Assembly (NCBI GenBank): GCA_937927845.1
Contig: CALFXE010000053.1
Span: 1 to 19,737 of the forward strand
From: an uncultured Paludibacter sp.
GTDB taxonomy: Bacteria; Bacteroidota; Bacteroidia; Bacteroidales; Paludibacteraceae
Direction: 5' to 3'
Length of the DNA: 19,737 bases
This document shows positions 1 to 7,351 of this stretch, piece after piece; the first letter of the stretch is position 1; the number at the start of each line of letters is the position of its first letter. The position numbers and the translations under genes are program-made. The notes under the pieces are model-generated. The model worked only from the letters and a program-made list of their open reading frames with translations, was not told the DNA's origin and made no database searches.

Positions 1-20
1 GAGATTCCCTCTTTTTTTCG

Positions 21-608
21 CTATTTCTTTTTATCTTTACCGGACACTAATGATATATTATATATGCATGCACTTAATAGTATTGCAATAAAAATGTGTA
101 CTATTTCTTGCATATAGGTGAACGCATAGAGAGTAAAGAAAGGGAAAAGAAGAATATAAATAGAAATCCATAATTTGTGTATATGCCTAACACTTTTCAT
201 AAACCAAATAGTGATAATAGAAAATGTAAGCAACACAAAATTAAAAATGATAAAATTCAGATTATGCCAACCAAATACTTTTGCAATTACCCCATGTAAT
301 AAAGGATATCCAAAACCATGTGTATCGGAACCAAATACCACACTTCCTTTGCCATTGAGTGTTAATGCTGCCTTGAGAGTGTTATTTTCAATAAATGAGC
401 ACGTATTTATATAATAGAAAAACTCATCACTCCAAACAGGATGATAATTAACACTGATACTGTTTATTAGTATAAAATATAAATAACATATTCCTAAAAG
501 AATAGATATTACGAATATGAATTCTATTCTGAAATCTTTCTGTTTTCGACAGCCTGATAAATAGTGGGTTTCTTTACCTGTGAGGTAGGGTTTGTTGAAG
601 GGTATCAT
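21..608 (-). CDS. Membrane protein (GT-C-like fragment) with a WecE-like N-terminus
   Basis: This 195-residue protein has two unlike parts. Residues 1-17 (MIPFNKPYLTGKETHYL) are the N-terminal signature of WecE-type dTDP-4-amino-4,6-dideoxygalactose transaminases. From about residue 30 it is a polytopic membrane protein, with segments near 30-50, 108-135, 143-160 and 165-187. The first outer loop holds an acidic WSDEFF motif (about residues 59-64), as in GT-C glycosyltransferases that use lipid-linked sugars. GT-C proteins usually exceed 400 residues, so this one is short. It stops inside a lysine-rich stretch encoded by an A-rich tract close to the window edge, so either a frameshift or a true truncation is possible. 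The ATG lies 4 bases after the previous stop, which suggests coupled translation. The membrane part may be a GT-C fragment; a specific function cannot be given. Confidence 0.6.
   Translation of the reverse strand: MIPFNKPYLTGKETHYLSGCRKQKDFRIEFIFVISILLGICYLYFILINSISVNYHPVWSDEFFYYINTCSFIENNTLKAALTLNGKGSVVFGSDTHGFGYPLLHGVIAKVFGWHNLNFIIFNFVLLTFSIITIWFMKSVRHIHKLWISIYILLFPFFTLYAFTYMQEIVHIFIAILLSACIYNISLVSGKDKKK
558..608 (-). other. Remnant of the wecE 5' end (17 codons)
   Basis: These codons encode MIPFNKPYLTGKETHYL, which matches from memory the conserved start of WecE/RffA sugar aminotransferases of the DegT/DnrJ/EryC1 family (E. coli WecE begins MIPFNAPPVVGTELDYM). The similarity ends abruptly. 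The GKxSGxG-type continuation and the later PLP-binding lysine domain are absent, and a membrane protein follows in frame. In many genomes wecE follows wecD, and a WecD-like gene lies just upstream here (1798-2511), so a lost wecE is plausible. No alignment was run. Confidence 0.6.
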
Positions 609-612
609 AATA

Positions 613-1767
613 CTAACAATAATCTGATGTTACAAAATACTTAATTAAATAGGCTACTCCAGACACAACATGCAGCAAATAGAATATGAATAAAATTCTA
701 CTTTTATACAATTTTTGTTTCTTATTGCTTCTAATATCTTCTAACAAAGATAAGAGTGTCTGATAAAATAATATACCAACACAAATAACAACTTGCCAAT
801 AAAAATTTCCATGAATATTTCTGGGTCCTGTTTCAGCTAATAGAATATAGATTAGAATAGACACAAACAAACATCCATACGAAAATAACAAAGCTTTATT
901 TTTTAGTACTTTTCGTATATTTAGCACAAAGAACATAAAGGGAAAGAAGAATGAAAGAATCATTGCCAATATAGAACTTTTGAATGCAGCTACATTAGAG
1001 AATGGATTACCATACGTGTAAACCGAGAAAGGGTCTATTGTAATACCACTATCTGATGAAGTGAATTTATAAATATATAAGTACTGTCCTATTAATAATA
1101 CCAAGCCTACAATTATTGGCAACAAATTAACCCAGAATATCTTTGAAAACTTATATTGGATTAGAAGAAAAAATGGGTAAACTGATGCCCATACAAAGAA
1201 AAAACTCGGTTTAATTGCAATATTTAGAAACACTAATAAAGATAAAAAAACTAATCTTGTGCTTTGATAATCTGATATTTGTTTTATTGATAAATTAAAA
1301 AGAAGTAAAGAAAAAGGAAAAAGGAATATTGTAGTTGAATTATGCCATACATTTGGTACAAACTTTCCAAAGTACTGACAATCAGCTAATGGATTATAAA
1401 GTGCAAAAACAAATAGCAAACTCATTGCTATTAAAAAGTTCACACAGAAGTTTTTATTGTTTCCAACTGATCCTATACCTTCCACATAAATATATACACG
1501 ATACGTTGATGCAAAAGCAATTAAAAAAGACAGTGATAACTTTGTAACTAATGCCACAGAAGAAAAGCCAGAAAAAACAATAATAAGCAAATATAATAGA
1601 AAATTGCCTGGAATAGCTTGGTGCCCACCAGCAACTTGTCTTGCAAAAAAAGCATGATCAGACATGTCAGACAAAAATAGCAGAGCTACACAGCTATAAA
1701 GACACCAAAACAGCACAAAAACAAATAAATAACAATATATTGATTGCCCTTGATTAAATCCTTTCAT
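613..1767 (-). CDS. Polytopic membrane protein, probable GT-C-type glycosyltransferase
   Basis: This is a hydrophobic protein of about 384 residues with roughly ten membrane segments spread over its whole length. No enzyme family can be named with certainty. Two features recall GT-C glycosyltransferases and related glycan-assembly membrane proteins: an acidic SDMSDHAFFAR stretch in the first outer loop, and a WHNST motif near the middle, like the WHNP(S)T motif of uncharacterised capsule-locus membrane proteins. A longer reading from a TTG at 1776 is possible, but the ATG at 1767 is preferred. It follows the WecD-like gene by 30 bases and precedes the next membrane gene by 4. Its setting beside an ArnC-like GT2 and a small flippase-like protein suggests that it transfers a lipid-linked sugar in the periplasm. 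A Wzy-type polymerase is an alternative. Confidence 0.65.
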   Translation of the reverse strand: MKGFNQGQSIYCYLFVFVLFWCLYSCVALLFLSDMSDHAFFARQVAGGHQAIPGNFLLYLLIIVFSGFSSVALVTKLSLSFLIAFASTYRVYIYVEGIGSVGNNKNFCVNFLIAMSLLFVFALYNPLADCQYFGKFVPNVWHNSTTIFLFPFSLLLFNLSIKQISDYQSTRLVFLSLLVFLNIAIKPSFFFVWASVYPFFLLIQYKFSKIFWVNLLPIIVGLVLLIGQYLYIYKFTSSDSGITIDPFSVYTYGNPFSNVAAFKSSILAMILSFFFPFMFFVLNIRKVLKNKALLFSYGCLFVSILIYILLAETGPRNIHGNFYWQVVICVGILFYQTLLSLLEDIRSNKKQKLYKSRILFIFYLLHVVSGVAYLIKYFVTSDYC

Positions 1768-1797
1768 GCTTAACAACGTTTAAAAAAGATTTGTTTT

Positions 1798-2511
1798 TCA
1801 TATCCATAAATGATAAACATTAGTTACATTTTTAACTTCAAATCCGTTTTTCTCATAGAAACTACATGCATTTATATTACTTTTTTGTGTTGCCACATCA
1901 ATTCTATTTATATTATTTTGTAGAATATCATCAAAACAAGCATGTAATAACTGTGTTCCATAGGCTTTTCCTCTATAAAAACTATCTACAGCAATCAACC
2001 CTATGATAGCACGGTCTGATTGATAAGATAATGTCACCATTCCAGTGATTTTATGTTTATCCTTAGTTACAAGCACTTTATCTGCCAACTCTCGAGCAAC
2101 TGATTTTTCAATCCATGTTTTATATAGTCGGGAGAAATCATCCTTTTCAAACTGTTCATCTATTTTAAAACGAGAATACTCACCACTTTGACAGGCTAAA
2201 CTTAATAAGTCTGCATGTACTTCATCCGAAGCATATTCATTTACATCGTCAAAAGAAAAAACAATATTTTCATCAATTATTCTTGAGTATATAACTTTTT
2301 CATCAACTAATTTCAAAGTATGATTTTTAATATTGAGAAATGAATGATTTCCTTTTGTAAAAACATATAGTAAGTGATAATTATCTTTTTCAGCATAAGA
2401 AATTAATTTGTCCAATTCATATCCGCTACAATCTGATTCATTACAGTTTATTTGTCCAATTTTTTTATTAAAAAACTCAGAATCCCAACTTAGATATTTG
2501 ATGGTGTCCAT
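1798..2511 (-). CDS. WecD-like GNAT N-acetyltransferase
   Basis: The 237-residue protein has the layout of dTDP-fucosamine acetyltransferases (WecD/RffC). The N-terminal part contains LSWDSEFFNKKIGQI, which resembles the family's LPWDSEFFG motif. A GNAT acetyl-CoA-binding segment lies at about 165-225 (AVDSFYRGKAYGTQLL, then NACSFYEKNGF). In the pyrophosphate-binding loop R180-G185 the usual central glycine is alanine (A183), a mild deviation. WecD acetylates the 4-amino group of a 4-amino-4,6-dideoxysugar nucleotide in the cytoplasm. The ATG overlaps the previous stop by one base (TAATG), so translation is coupled to the ArnC-like GT2. The partner aminotransferase WecE is missing except for its first 17 codons at 558-608. 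The amino-sugar donor must be made elsewhere, or the pathway is broken. Confidence 0.8.
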   Translation of the reverse strand: MDTIKYLSWDSEFFNKKIGQINCNESDCSGYELDKLISYAEKDNYHLLYVFTKGNHSFLNIKNHTLKLVDEKVIYSRIIDENIVFSFDDVNEYASDEVHADLLSLACQSGEYSRFKIDEQFEKDDFSRLYKTWIEKSVARELADKVLVTKDKHKITGMVTLSYQSDRAIIGLIAVDSFYRGKAYGTQLLHACFDDILQNNINRIDVATQKSNINACSFYEKNGFEVKNVTNVYHLWI

Positions 2512-3443
2512 TATACATTGATTGTTTCATTGGTAATAAATACCGGCCTGTCTTTTACTTTTTCAAACATCTTTCCAAGATATAACCCTATGATTCCCAG
2601 AATTGTAATCACAACTCCGGCCAAAAACCAAATAGATATGAACAGCGAAGTAAAACCTAACACTTTAATTTGTCCTGAAAGATATAATATCAAGTAAATA
2701 AGTCCCACAAAAAAAGATATAGATGCCAAATAAAATCCAATTTTTACTGTTAACCGCAAAGGTTTATCTGAGAAAGCAATAATTGTATTCAAAGCTAATC
2801 TAAATAAAGATTTAAGGTTGTATGAGGATTTCCCTTCACGCCTTTCACTATGTTTAACCGGTAAATAGTATTTATGAAAGCCAACCCATTGCACCATAGT
2901 AGGAAAAAATCGAATTTGATCCTTCATCTCTAAAATCGCATCAACTACTTTTCGATGGTAAATACCAAAATTAGCCACAGTTGCATCTTGCTTAGTATCT
3001 GTCAGATAGCTAAATAGTTTATAAAACGATTTGGAGAAATTTCGTTTTAAGAAGGTGTCATTTCTCTCTACTCTTTGAGCAAAAACAGAATCCCATCCTT
3101 CTTGCGCCTTATTATACAAATTCGGTATTTCGTCAGGTCTATCTTGTAAATCGCAATCCATCACAACTATCCATTCTCCCTTTGATAAACTTAATCCGGC
3201 AGTAATGGCATAATGTTGACCGAAATTTCTACTTAAATCTATACCTTTTACACGCTTATCTTTTTTACACTCTTCTTGGATTGATCCCCAAGATTTATCA
3301 GGTGAAGCATCATTTACTAAAATAATCTCATAATGATCTGTAATGGACTTCAGAGATTCTTTAATCTGTTTTACCAATTCAGCCACGATCCTTTCTGCCA
3401 TATAAACCGGAGAAACAACAGAAATATGAATATTTTCTTCCAT
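2511..3443 (-). CDS. Polyprenyl-phosphate glycosyltransferase (GT2, ArnC/DPM1-like)
   Basis: This 310-residue membrane-anchored GT2 would move a sugar from a nucleotide donor to undecaprenyl phosphate on the cytoplasmic face. The GT-A domain spans about residues 5-225, with ISVVSPVYMAE at the start, the NDASPDKS segment near 44-51, and the metal-binding DCD (D96, D98) followed by LQDRPDE. The QHYAITAGL region and the late ERREGKSSY motif are typical of ArnC, GtrB and dolichyl-phosphate mannose synthases. Two membrane helices follow (about 227-250 and 258-285). A TTG at 3452 would overlap the upstream gene by 4 bases, but the ATG at 3443, 5 bases after that stop, fits better. It lies between an SMR/EamA-like protein and a WecD-like enzyme. 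The sugar is unknown; an acetylated amino-deoxysugar is a guess from context. Confidence 0.85.
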   Translation of the reverse strand: MEENIHISVVSPVYMAERIVAELVKQIKESLKSITDHYEIILVNDASPDKSWGSIQEECKKDKRVKGIDLSRNFGQHYAITAGLSLSKGEWIVVMDCDLQDRPDEIPNLYNKAQEGWDSVFAQRVERNDTFLKRNFSKSFYKLFSYLTDTKQDATVANFGIYHRKVVDAILEMKDQIRFFPTMVQWVGFHKYYLPVKHSERREGKSSYNLKSLFRLALNTIIAFSDKPLRLTVKIGFYLASISFFVGLIYLILYLSGQIKVLGFTSLFISIWFLAGVVITILGIIGLYLGKMFEKVKDRPVFITNETINV

Positions 3444-3448
3444 ATCAT

Positions 3449-3817
3449 TCAAAACTTAACAGTTACAATTGTTCCAATAATAATCAAAGCTAAACCGATT
3501 ACCTTGCCCCATGTGAAGTTTTCGTTAAGTAGCCAAATACCTAAAAGAAAAACAATAGCCGGTGCAAGACTCATAAAAGGATAAGCTTGTGTGATTTCAA
3601 ACTTACTCATAGCTGCCATCCAGAACAGCGACGCCACAAAAGCAGACAAGAAACCCGAAAATATAAACGGATCGAATATCAGCTTAATCAAAGCCACAAA
3701 TTTAGGAATAATTCCGTTCTGCGGCAAAGTAAACTGTAAAATATTGATTCGCCACTTCATTACTATTTGTCCGTAGACAGTGAAAAATAAGGTAGCGAAG
3801 ATGTAGAGGTAACGCAT
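3449..3817 (-). CDS. Small four-helix membrane protein, SMR/EamA (ArnE/ArnF-like)
   Basis: This is a hydrophobic protein of about 122 residues with four predicted helices. It resembles half of an EamA/DMT transporter or an SMR protein: an N-terminal helix with YGQIVMKW, a loop, then MSKFEITQAYPFMSLAPAIV and a last pair of helices separated by NENFTWGK. ArnE/ArnF-type members help flip undecaprenyl-phosphate-sugar across the inner membrane. The next gene encodes a GT2 that makes such lipids, so flipping is the likely role. The frame is open up to 3850, but the -7 promoter box at 3848-3855 covers that upstream start. The transcript therefore begins about 7 bases further on, and the ATG at 3817 is chosen. 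It is the first gene of its transcription unit. Confidence 0.75.
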   Translation of the reverse strand: MRYLYIFATLFFTVYGQIVMKWRINILQFTLPQNGIIPKFVALIKLIFDPFIFSGFLSAFVASLFWMAAMSKFEITQAYPFMSLAPAIVFLLGIWLLNENFTWGKVIGLALIIIGTIVTVKF

Positions 3818-3847
3818 GGTGTGTTTTTGTTTTTTATTAGAATATTG

Positions 3848-3855
3848 CAAAGATA
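3848..3855 (-). promoter_or_regulatory. Bacteroidetes-type promoter -7 box for the left-hand module
   Basis: On the minus strand this reads TATCTTTG, an exact match to the Bacteroidetes -7 consensus TAnnTTTG. No clear TTTG occurs at the -33 distance, so the promoter may be weak or helped by a regulator. Transcription would start near 3841 and read through the SMR/EamA, GT2, WecD-like and membrane-protein genes. The surrounding gap, 3818-3944, shows no convincing terminator hairpin and nothing else recognisable. Confidence 0.6.
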
Positions 3856-3944
3856 GAGAAAAAGTTCAGTTTAATTGGAATAATTAGATTTTGGCTGTCG
3901 TGTTGAGATGGTCAGTATGATCCGGATTATCCACATATGTTGTT

Positions 3945-4832
3945 TTATTTCTTCATCACCCTCTTATACACCTCCAAATACCTCTTCCCAACTATCTCTT
4001 CTGTAAAATTTTCCAATACCTTTTGACGTGCATTATTAGATAAAACACCTGATTTATTGTTTTTCAAACACCAATTAATTCCTTCCGCCATGCTTTCAGG
4101 AGAAAACGGTTCCGCCAGATAGCCATTTTGTTGGTGATCTATCATATCGCTATGACCACCTATATTGAAAGCTAATACCGGAGTTGCGCATGACAAGCTT
4201 TCCATAATGGCATTGGATAGATTTTCTGATAACGAGGGTACTATCATCAATGAGGCTGCACGATAGGCGGCGACCATTTTATTATCTTCCGTAATAGTGC
4301 CTAAATACTGAATTGGAATAGATATATCAAATTCTTGAATGGGTTCACTTGCTCCCAATACTAATATGTTTACATTCGAAGTATTGTATTTCTCTGCATA
4401 TATTTTTAATGCTTTTAGTAACTTTACAAATCCTTTGTTTTTATCTGTGACAGCGTTCATAGCACCATACAGTATATAGATTTTGTTACTATCTATATTT
4501 AAGATTGTACAAGATTCTTGTTTATCGCCTGGTGAAAACAGTTCGGTATCAATGGGGTTTGGGATGACTGTTACAGAAAATTTTGAAAATAATACACTCT
4601 GCTTTGCTGCCTCGCCTAACCATTTACTTGGTGTTACTATATGTAAATTTAGGTGTTTATAATATTTTTGCTTCTTTTTCCAGACTTTGTAACTGAGGTC
4701 TTTTTCTTTTTCTGAATGAAGAAAAGGGCAGTTACCACACTGAGATTTATAATGATCACAATCATAAAAATAATGACAAATTCCGGTAAAAGCCCAGCAA
4801 TCATGCAATGTCCAAATTAATGTTTCAAACAT
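3945..4832 (-). pseudogene. GT4 glycosyltransferase lacking its N-terminal domain
   Basis: The 295 residues cover only the central linker and C-terminal Rossmann domain of a family GT4 glycosyltransferase. The protein begins at the conserved IWTLHDCWAFTG motif, which normally lies over 100 residues into the protein. It continues with a cysteine-rich CHYF/CGNCPF segment, IVTPSKWL, a second Rossmann domain with LYGAMN, and the donor-site region SLSENLSNAIMESLSCATPV. The acceptor-binding N-terminal domain is absent. Instead, the end of the ATPase gene abuts the motif, with a 16-base overlap of the two frames. No GT4 N-terminus is found on the far side of the ATPase either. The piece is probably inactive, although its start is clean enough to be translated. 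It was most likely decapitated by insertion of the ATPase cassette with loss of flanking DNA. Confidence 0.8.
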
Positions 4833-6085
4833 CCAATAGGCACTACAAACACGCCGTCATTGCGTTGATAAGCAAACTCACCGCCTGTAACGACCATAAG
4901 AAATGAGGGCATTCCCGTTTTTTTTGCGTCAATTTTATTTTTCAATGCAAGTAAATTATTTGCGGCATCTTCTATTTGCCGACTGCCCAATTTAACTTCG
5001 ACCGCCGCCCACCTGCCATCTCGTAAACGAATAATCATATCAGCTTCCAAGCCGCTTTTATCTCTATAATGGAAGATATCGCCGTCATTTGCCTGCGCAT
5101 ATATCCGCATGTCGCGCACGCAAAGCGATTCAAACAAAAACCCAAAATACTCTAAATCATGCAGAATGCCGTCAGGATTAGTGCGCAACACAGCCGCAGC
5201 AATAGAAGGATCTACAAACTGCCTTTTTGCCGAAGTACGAATGGCTGTTTTTGATCGTAATGACGGCTGCCAAGCGGGTAAATCTTCAATAACAAAAATT
5301 CTTCGTAGTGCAGTAATATAATTAACCAATGTTTTTTCCGAAATACCAAAATCCATTGCTTCCATATCCGATTTTATAGTTTGCAGAGTAGTCATAGTTG
5401 AGATGTTTCTCGCCAATGAACGTAGTAAAACACGTACTCTTTCCGGATTTTTTTCCACATCGTCCACTCTTTGTACATCGAAATTTATTACCGCATCTAC
5501 ATAATTTACCGCCATGCGCAACGCCGATTTTTCTTTCAATTTCACGGCTTGTGGCCATCCGCCTCTGCAAACGGCAAAAGCAATTTGTTCAATACTTAAA
5601 TCACTGATTGCTTGAATATCCCGCTTCCCCTCAAACAAATCATTCAAGGAAACAGAGCCGTTCGACTCTAACGACTCATACAAACTCATCGGACGCATCA
5701 ACAGCCGTGCAATTCTACCTGTACCTGTGTGAGCGGTAATATCATCGGCAGGAACGGCTGAGCCTGTCAATATAAATTGCCCCAATGTACTTCTTTTATC
5801 AACTTCAAACCTTACAGCATCCCATAAAACAGGCGCCATCTGCCATTCATCGAGCAAACGTGGAACGTTGCCCTGCAAAAGCAATGAAGGTTTTGTTTCG
5901 GCAAGCATTTGATACGAACCCGCCTTGTCGGGATCTTGCATAAACAGCGTACTACCTGCAATATTCATAGCCGTACTTGTCTTGCCACACCATTTCGCCC
6001 CCTCCACGAGTACCGCACCGGAAGATTGTAGCATTTGCCCTAAAAGGTCATCGCAAATCCTATTCAGGTATTTTTTTTCCTCCAT
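4817..6085 (-). CDS. AAA-type ATPase with C-terminal DUF4143 (PD-(D/E)XK-like)
   Basis: This full-length 422-residue protein belongs to the large ATP-binding DUF4143 family. It has a Walker A motif at 29-37 (GAKWCGKTS), Walker B at about 76-80 (RLLDE), and a sensor-like FILTGSA segment near 104-110. The C-terminal DUF4143 part holds E347, D349, E363 and K365 (GLEAD, then EVK), resembling a PD-(D/E)XK nuclease core. The protein ends in VVPIGCLKH, a usual ending for the family. Function is poorly known; nuclease or DNA-linked roles have been suggested from the fold. The gene has its own promoter and about 50% GC in 5641-5760, against about 24% in 7081-7200, by hand count. It therefore looks foreign to the polysaccharide operon. 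It ends inside the start of the broken GT4 gene. Confidence 0.9.
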   Translation of the reverse strand: MEEKKYLNRICDDLLGQMLQSSGAVLVEGAKWCGKTSTAMNIAGSTLFMQDPDKAGSYQMLAETKPSLLLQGNVPRLLDEWQMAPVLWDAVRFEVDKRSTLGQFILTGSAVPADDITAHTGTGRIARLLMRPMSLYESLESNGSVSLNDLFEGKRDIQAISDLSIEQIAFAVCRGGWPQAVKLKEKSALRMAVNYVDAVINFDVQRVDDVEKNPERVRVLLRSLARNISTMTTLQTIKSDMEAMDFGISEKTLVNYITALRRIFVIEDLPAWQPSLRSKTAIRTSAKRQFVDPSIAAAVLRTNPDGILHDLEYFGFLFESLCVRDMRIYAQANDGDIFHYRDKSGLEADMIIRLRDGRWAAVEVKLGSRQIEDAANNLLALKNKIDAKKTGMPSFLMVVTGGEFAYQRNDGVFVVPIGCLKH

Positions 6086-6107
6086 TGTTCTTTGTTATTT
6101 GAAAGTA

Positions 6108-6137
6108 CAAAGATAAAACATTTTCAGTAACTTGCAA
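6108..6137 (-). promoter_or_regulatory. Promoter of the DUF4143 ATPase gene
   Basis: The minus strand has TATCTTTG (6108-6115), an exact TAnnTTTG -7 box, and TTG (6135-6137) 19 bases upstream. This is the usual Bacteroidetes spacing. The ATG at 6085 lies 22 bases downstream of the -7 box. The ATPase therefore need not depend on the upstream operon. Confidence 0.7.
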
Positions 6138-6143
6138 TACAAA

Positions 6144-6204
6144 TTCCCTGTTTTGGCTTGTTTTCATTCCCTATTTTGGCTTGTTTTCATTCCCTATTTT
6201 GGCT
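6144..6204. repeat. 2.6 tandem copies of a 23-bp repeat upstream of the ATPase
   Basis: Two complete units (6144-6166 and 6167-6189) and a 15-base partial third (6190-6204) follow one another without spacers. Units 1 and 2 differ at one base (CCCTG versus CCCTA). The core on the plus strand is TTCCCTATTTTGGCTTG. The array begins 6 bases upstream of the -33 box of the ATPase promoter, where a regulator could bind. It could also mark the upstream end of the inserted cassette. Confidence 0.85.
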
Positions 6205-6298
6205 CTATCGTTTTGCACCATTGTGCCCTGCCAACTATTTCGCAAACTACAAAATTTAGACATATTGCACTACGATTTTAAGATGATATGCGCTACAA

Positions 6299-7351
6299 TT
6301 ATTCTGTATTGAGATTTGATTTTAATGAGTTTAGAATCTGTTCAAACTCATTAAAGTTACTATATACATTTACACCCTCCATTTCATAATGACTATGCGC
6401 TGCTTCTGCATTTACAAACACGGGAATACCTGCAACTAAAAATTCTGAAATACGAGTTAGTGCTCCTGTGGTAGATGGTTGATAAACCAATAAGGCTGTA
6501 CAGTAAATCATTTCTGTTTCTAAATCTTCCTTGCTTAACGAACCTTTAATTTGTATGGATGGACTGTTTAAGAATTGCTTCAATTGCTCTGTGCCGTAAC
6601 CGGCAAAAATAAACTGAATATCTTCTGTAAAACTCATTTGATTAATCTTATCTATTAAATAAATCATCCCTTTCCGAGTTGGGGGATTATGTGCTGTTCC
6701 TAATATCAAATATCTATTTTTTTCTACTTTGTTTACTCGTTGAGTTTTAATTCTTTGTAAATAATTTTTAAACTCTGAAGGTGGCAGATAGCGGAAAAAC
6801 ATGGAGTTAACTCCCATCAATTGCATTAAAGAATTATCAAATCTCGATATGGATTGTACTTCGTTGCACATTCTTAGTACTTCCATTTCTCTAATAAACT
6901 GTCTTTGCTTTAGAGTTGGGGAGTTGATTGAATAATCTGGCACCAACGATTCTATATTATGTGGATAAGCTATTACTTTGACATGATGTTTTTTAGCTAA
7001 ATAGGGAAGGTAATAATATCTATCTACTACACTTTCCCACACAAAGAAATCAATATCCTGATTAAAATATTTTTCTGTAGATGAGAGAGATAATGCTATA
7101 GATTTCCAAAATTTTAAAAATGGAATCAAGTTTTTAAAATGAGAAATACCATAAACACATAAGATTAACTTTAAAGCTTTGCATAAGGTTATGATAGATA
7201 AGCTTTTATTATATTTAATCTCTAACTCAACTATATCATAACCCAGGTTCTTGTAATGTTCTACAATCTGAGCCGTACGCTTTTCTCCACCATGTCCGAA
7301 AGCCTCAGCCTGAAAATGTGAATGGTGCAATATTTTCTTCATACTCAACAT
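6299..7351 (-). CDS. Glycosyltransferase family 4
   Basis: The protein has about 350 residues, normal for a compact GT4 enzyme, and appears complete. The N-terminal domain opens with KKILHHSHFQ and a glycine-containing acceptor loop (FGHGGEKRT). The middle has IAYPHNIESLVPDY. The C-terminal donor domain starts near YLILGTAHNPPTRKG and contains the ExxE-type region TRISEFLVAGIPVF. It would add a sugar from a nucleotide donor with retention of configuration in the cytoplasm. The ATG at 7351 overlaps the previous gene by 7 bases; an in-frame ATG at 7342, 2 bases after that stop, is equally plausible. It is the last gene of the long right-hand operon before the ATPase cassette. Confidence 0.85.
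   Translation of the reverse strand: MLSMKKILHHSHFQAEAFGHGGEKRTAQIVEHYKNLGYDIVELEIKYNKSLSIITLCKALKLILCVYGISHFKNLIPFLKFWKSIALSLSSTEKYFNQDIDFFVWESVVDRYYYLPYLAKKHHVKVIAYPHNIESLVPDYSINSPTLKQRQFIREMEVLRMCNEVQSISRFDNSLMQLMGVNSMFFRYLPPSEFKNYLQRIKTQRVNKVEKNRYLILGTAHNPPTRKGMIYLIDKINQMSFTEDIQFIFAGYGTEQLKQFLNSPSIQIKGSLSKEDLETEMIYCTALLVYQPSTTGALTRISEFLVAGIPVFVNAEAAHSHYEMEGVNVYSNFNEFEQILNSLKSNLNTE

Larger units (their letters stand above)
4817..6204 (-). other. Putative inserted ATPase cassette
   Basis: The ATPase gene, its promoter and the tandem repeats form a unit with its own regulation and higher GC than the flanks. Its downstream end cuts a GT4 gene. I see no terminal inverted repeats, no target-site duplication and no transposase, so this is not an ordinary insertion sequence. 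The right boundary is uncertain and could lie anywhere between 6204 and 6298. The 94 bases from 6205 to 6298 contain no recognisable gene or GT4 remnant. Confidence 0.4.

Noticed and set aside
3818..3850. Longer start for the SMR/EamA-like gene at 3850
   Set aside because: It overlaps the -7 promoter box, and the extra residues (charged and polar) precede a normal family N-terminus at 3817.
3851..3944. Possible terminator between the GT4 fragment and the left module
   Set aside because: No stem-loop with a T run was found on the minus strand.
4700..4800. Cysteine cluster in the GT4 fragment as a novel zinc site
   Set aside because: The C..Y..CGNCP pattern is a normal feature of this GT4 subfamily.
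5322..5570. Minus-strand frame with several cysteines inside the ATPase gene
   Set aside because: It overlaps the conserved ATPase coding sequence in another frame; the cysteine and arginine richness comes from the codons of the real gene.
6144..6204. Possible CRISPR array
   Set aside because: The repeats are directly adjacent with no spacers, and there are no cas genes.
6210..6240. Small inverted repeat GCAC/GTGC as a terminator after the long operon
   Set aside because: It is only a 4-bp stem without a following T tract, so it cannot be supported as a terminator.
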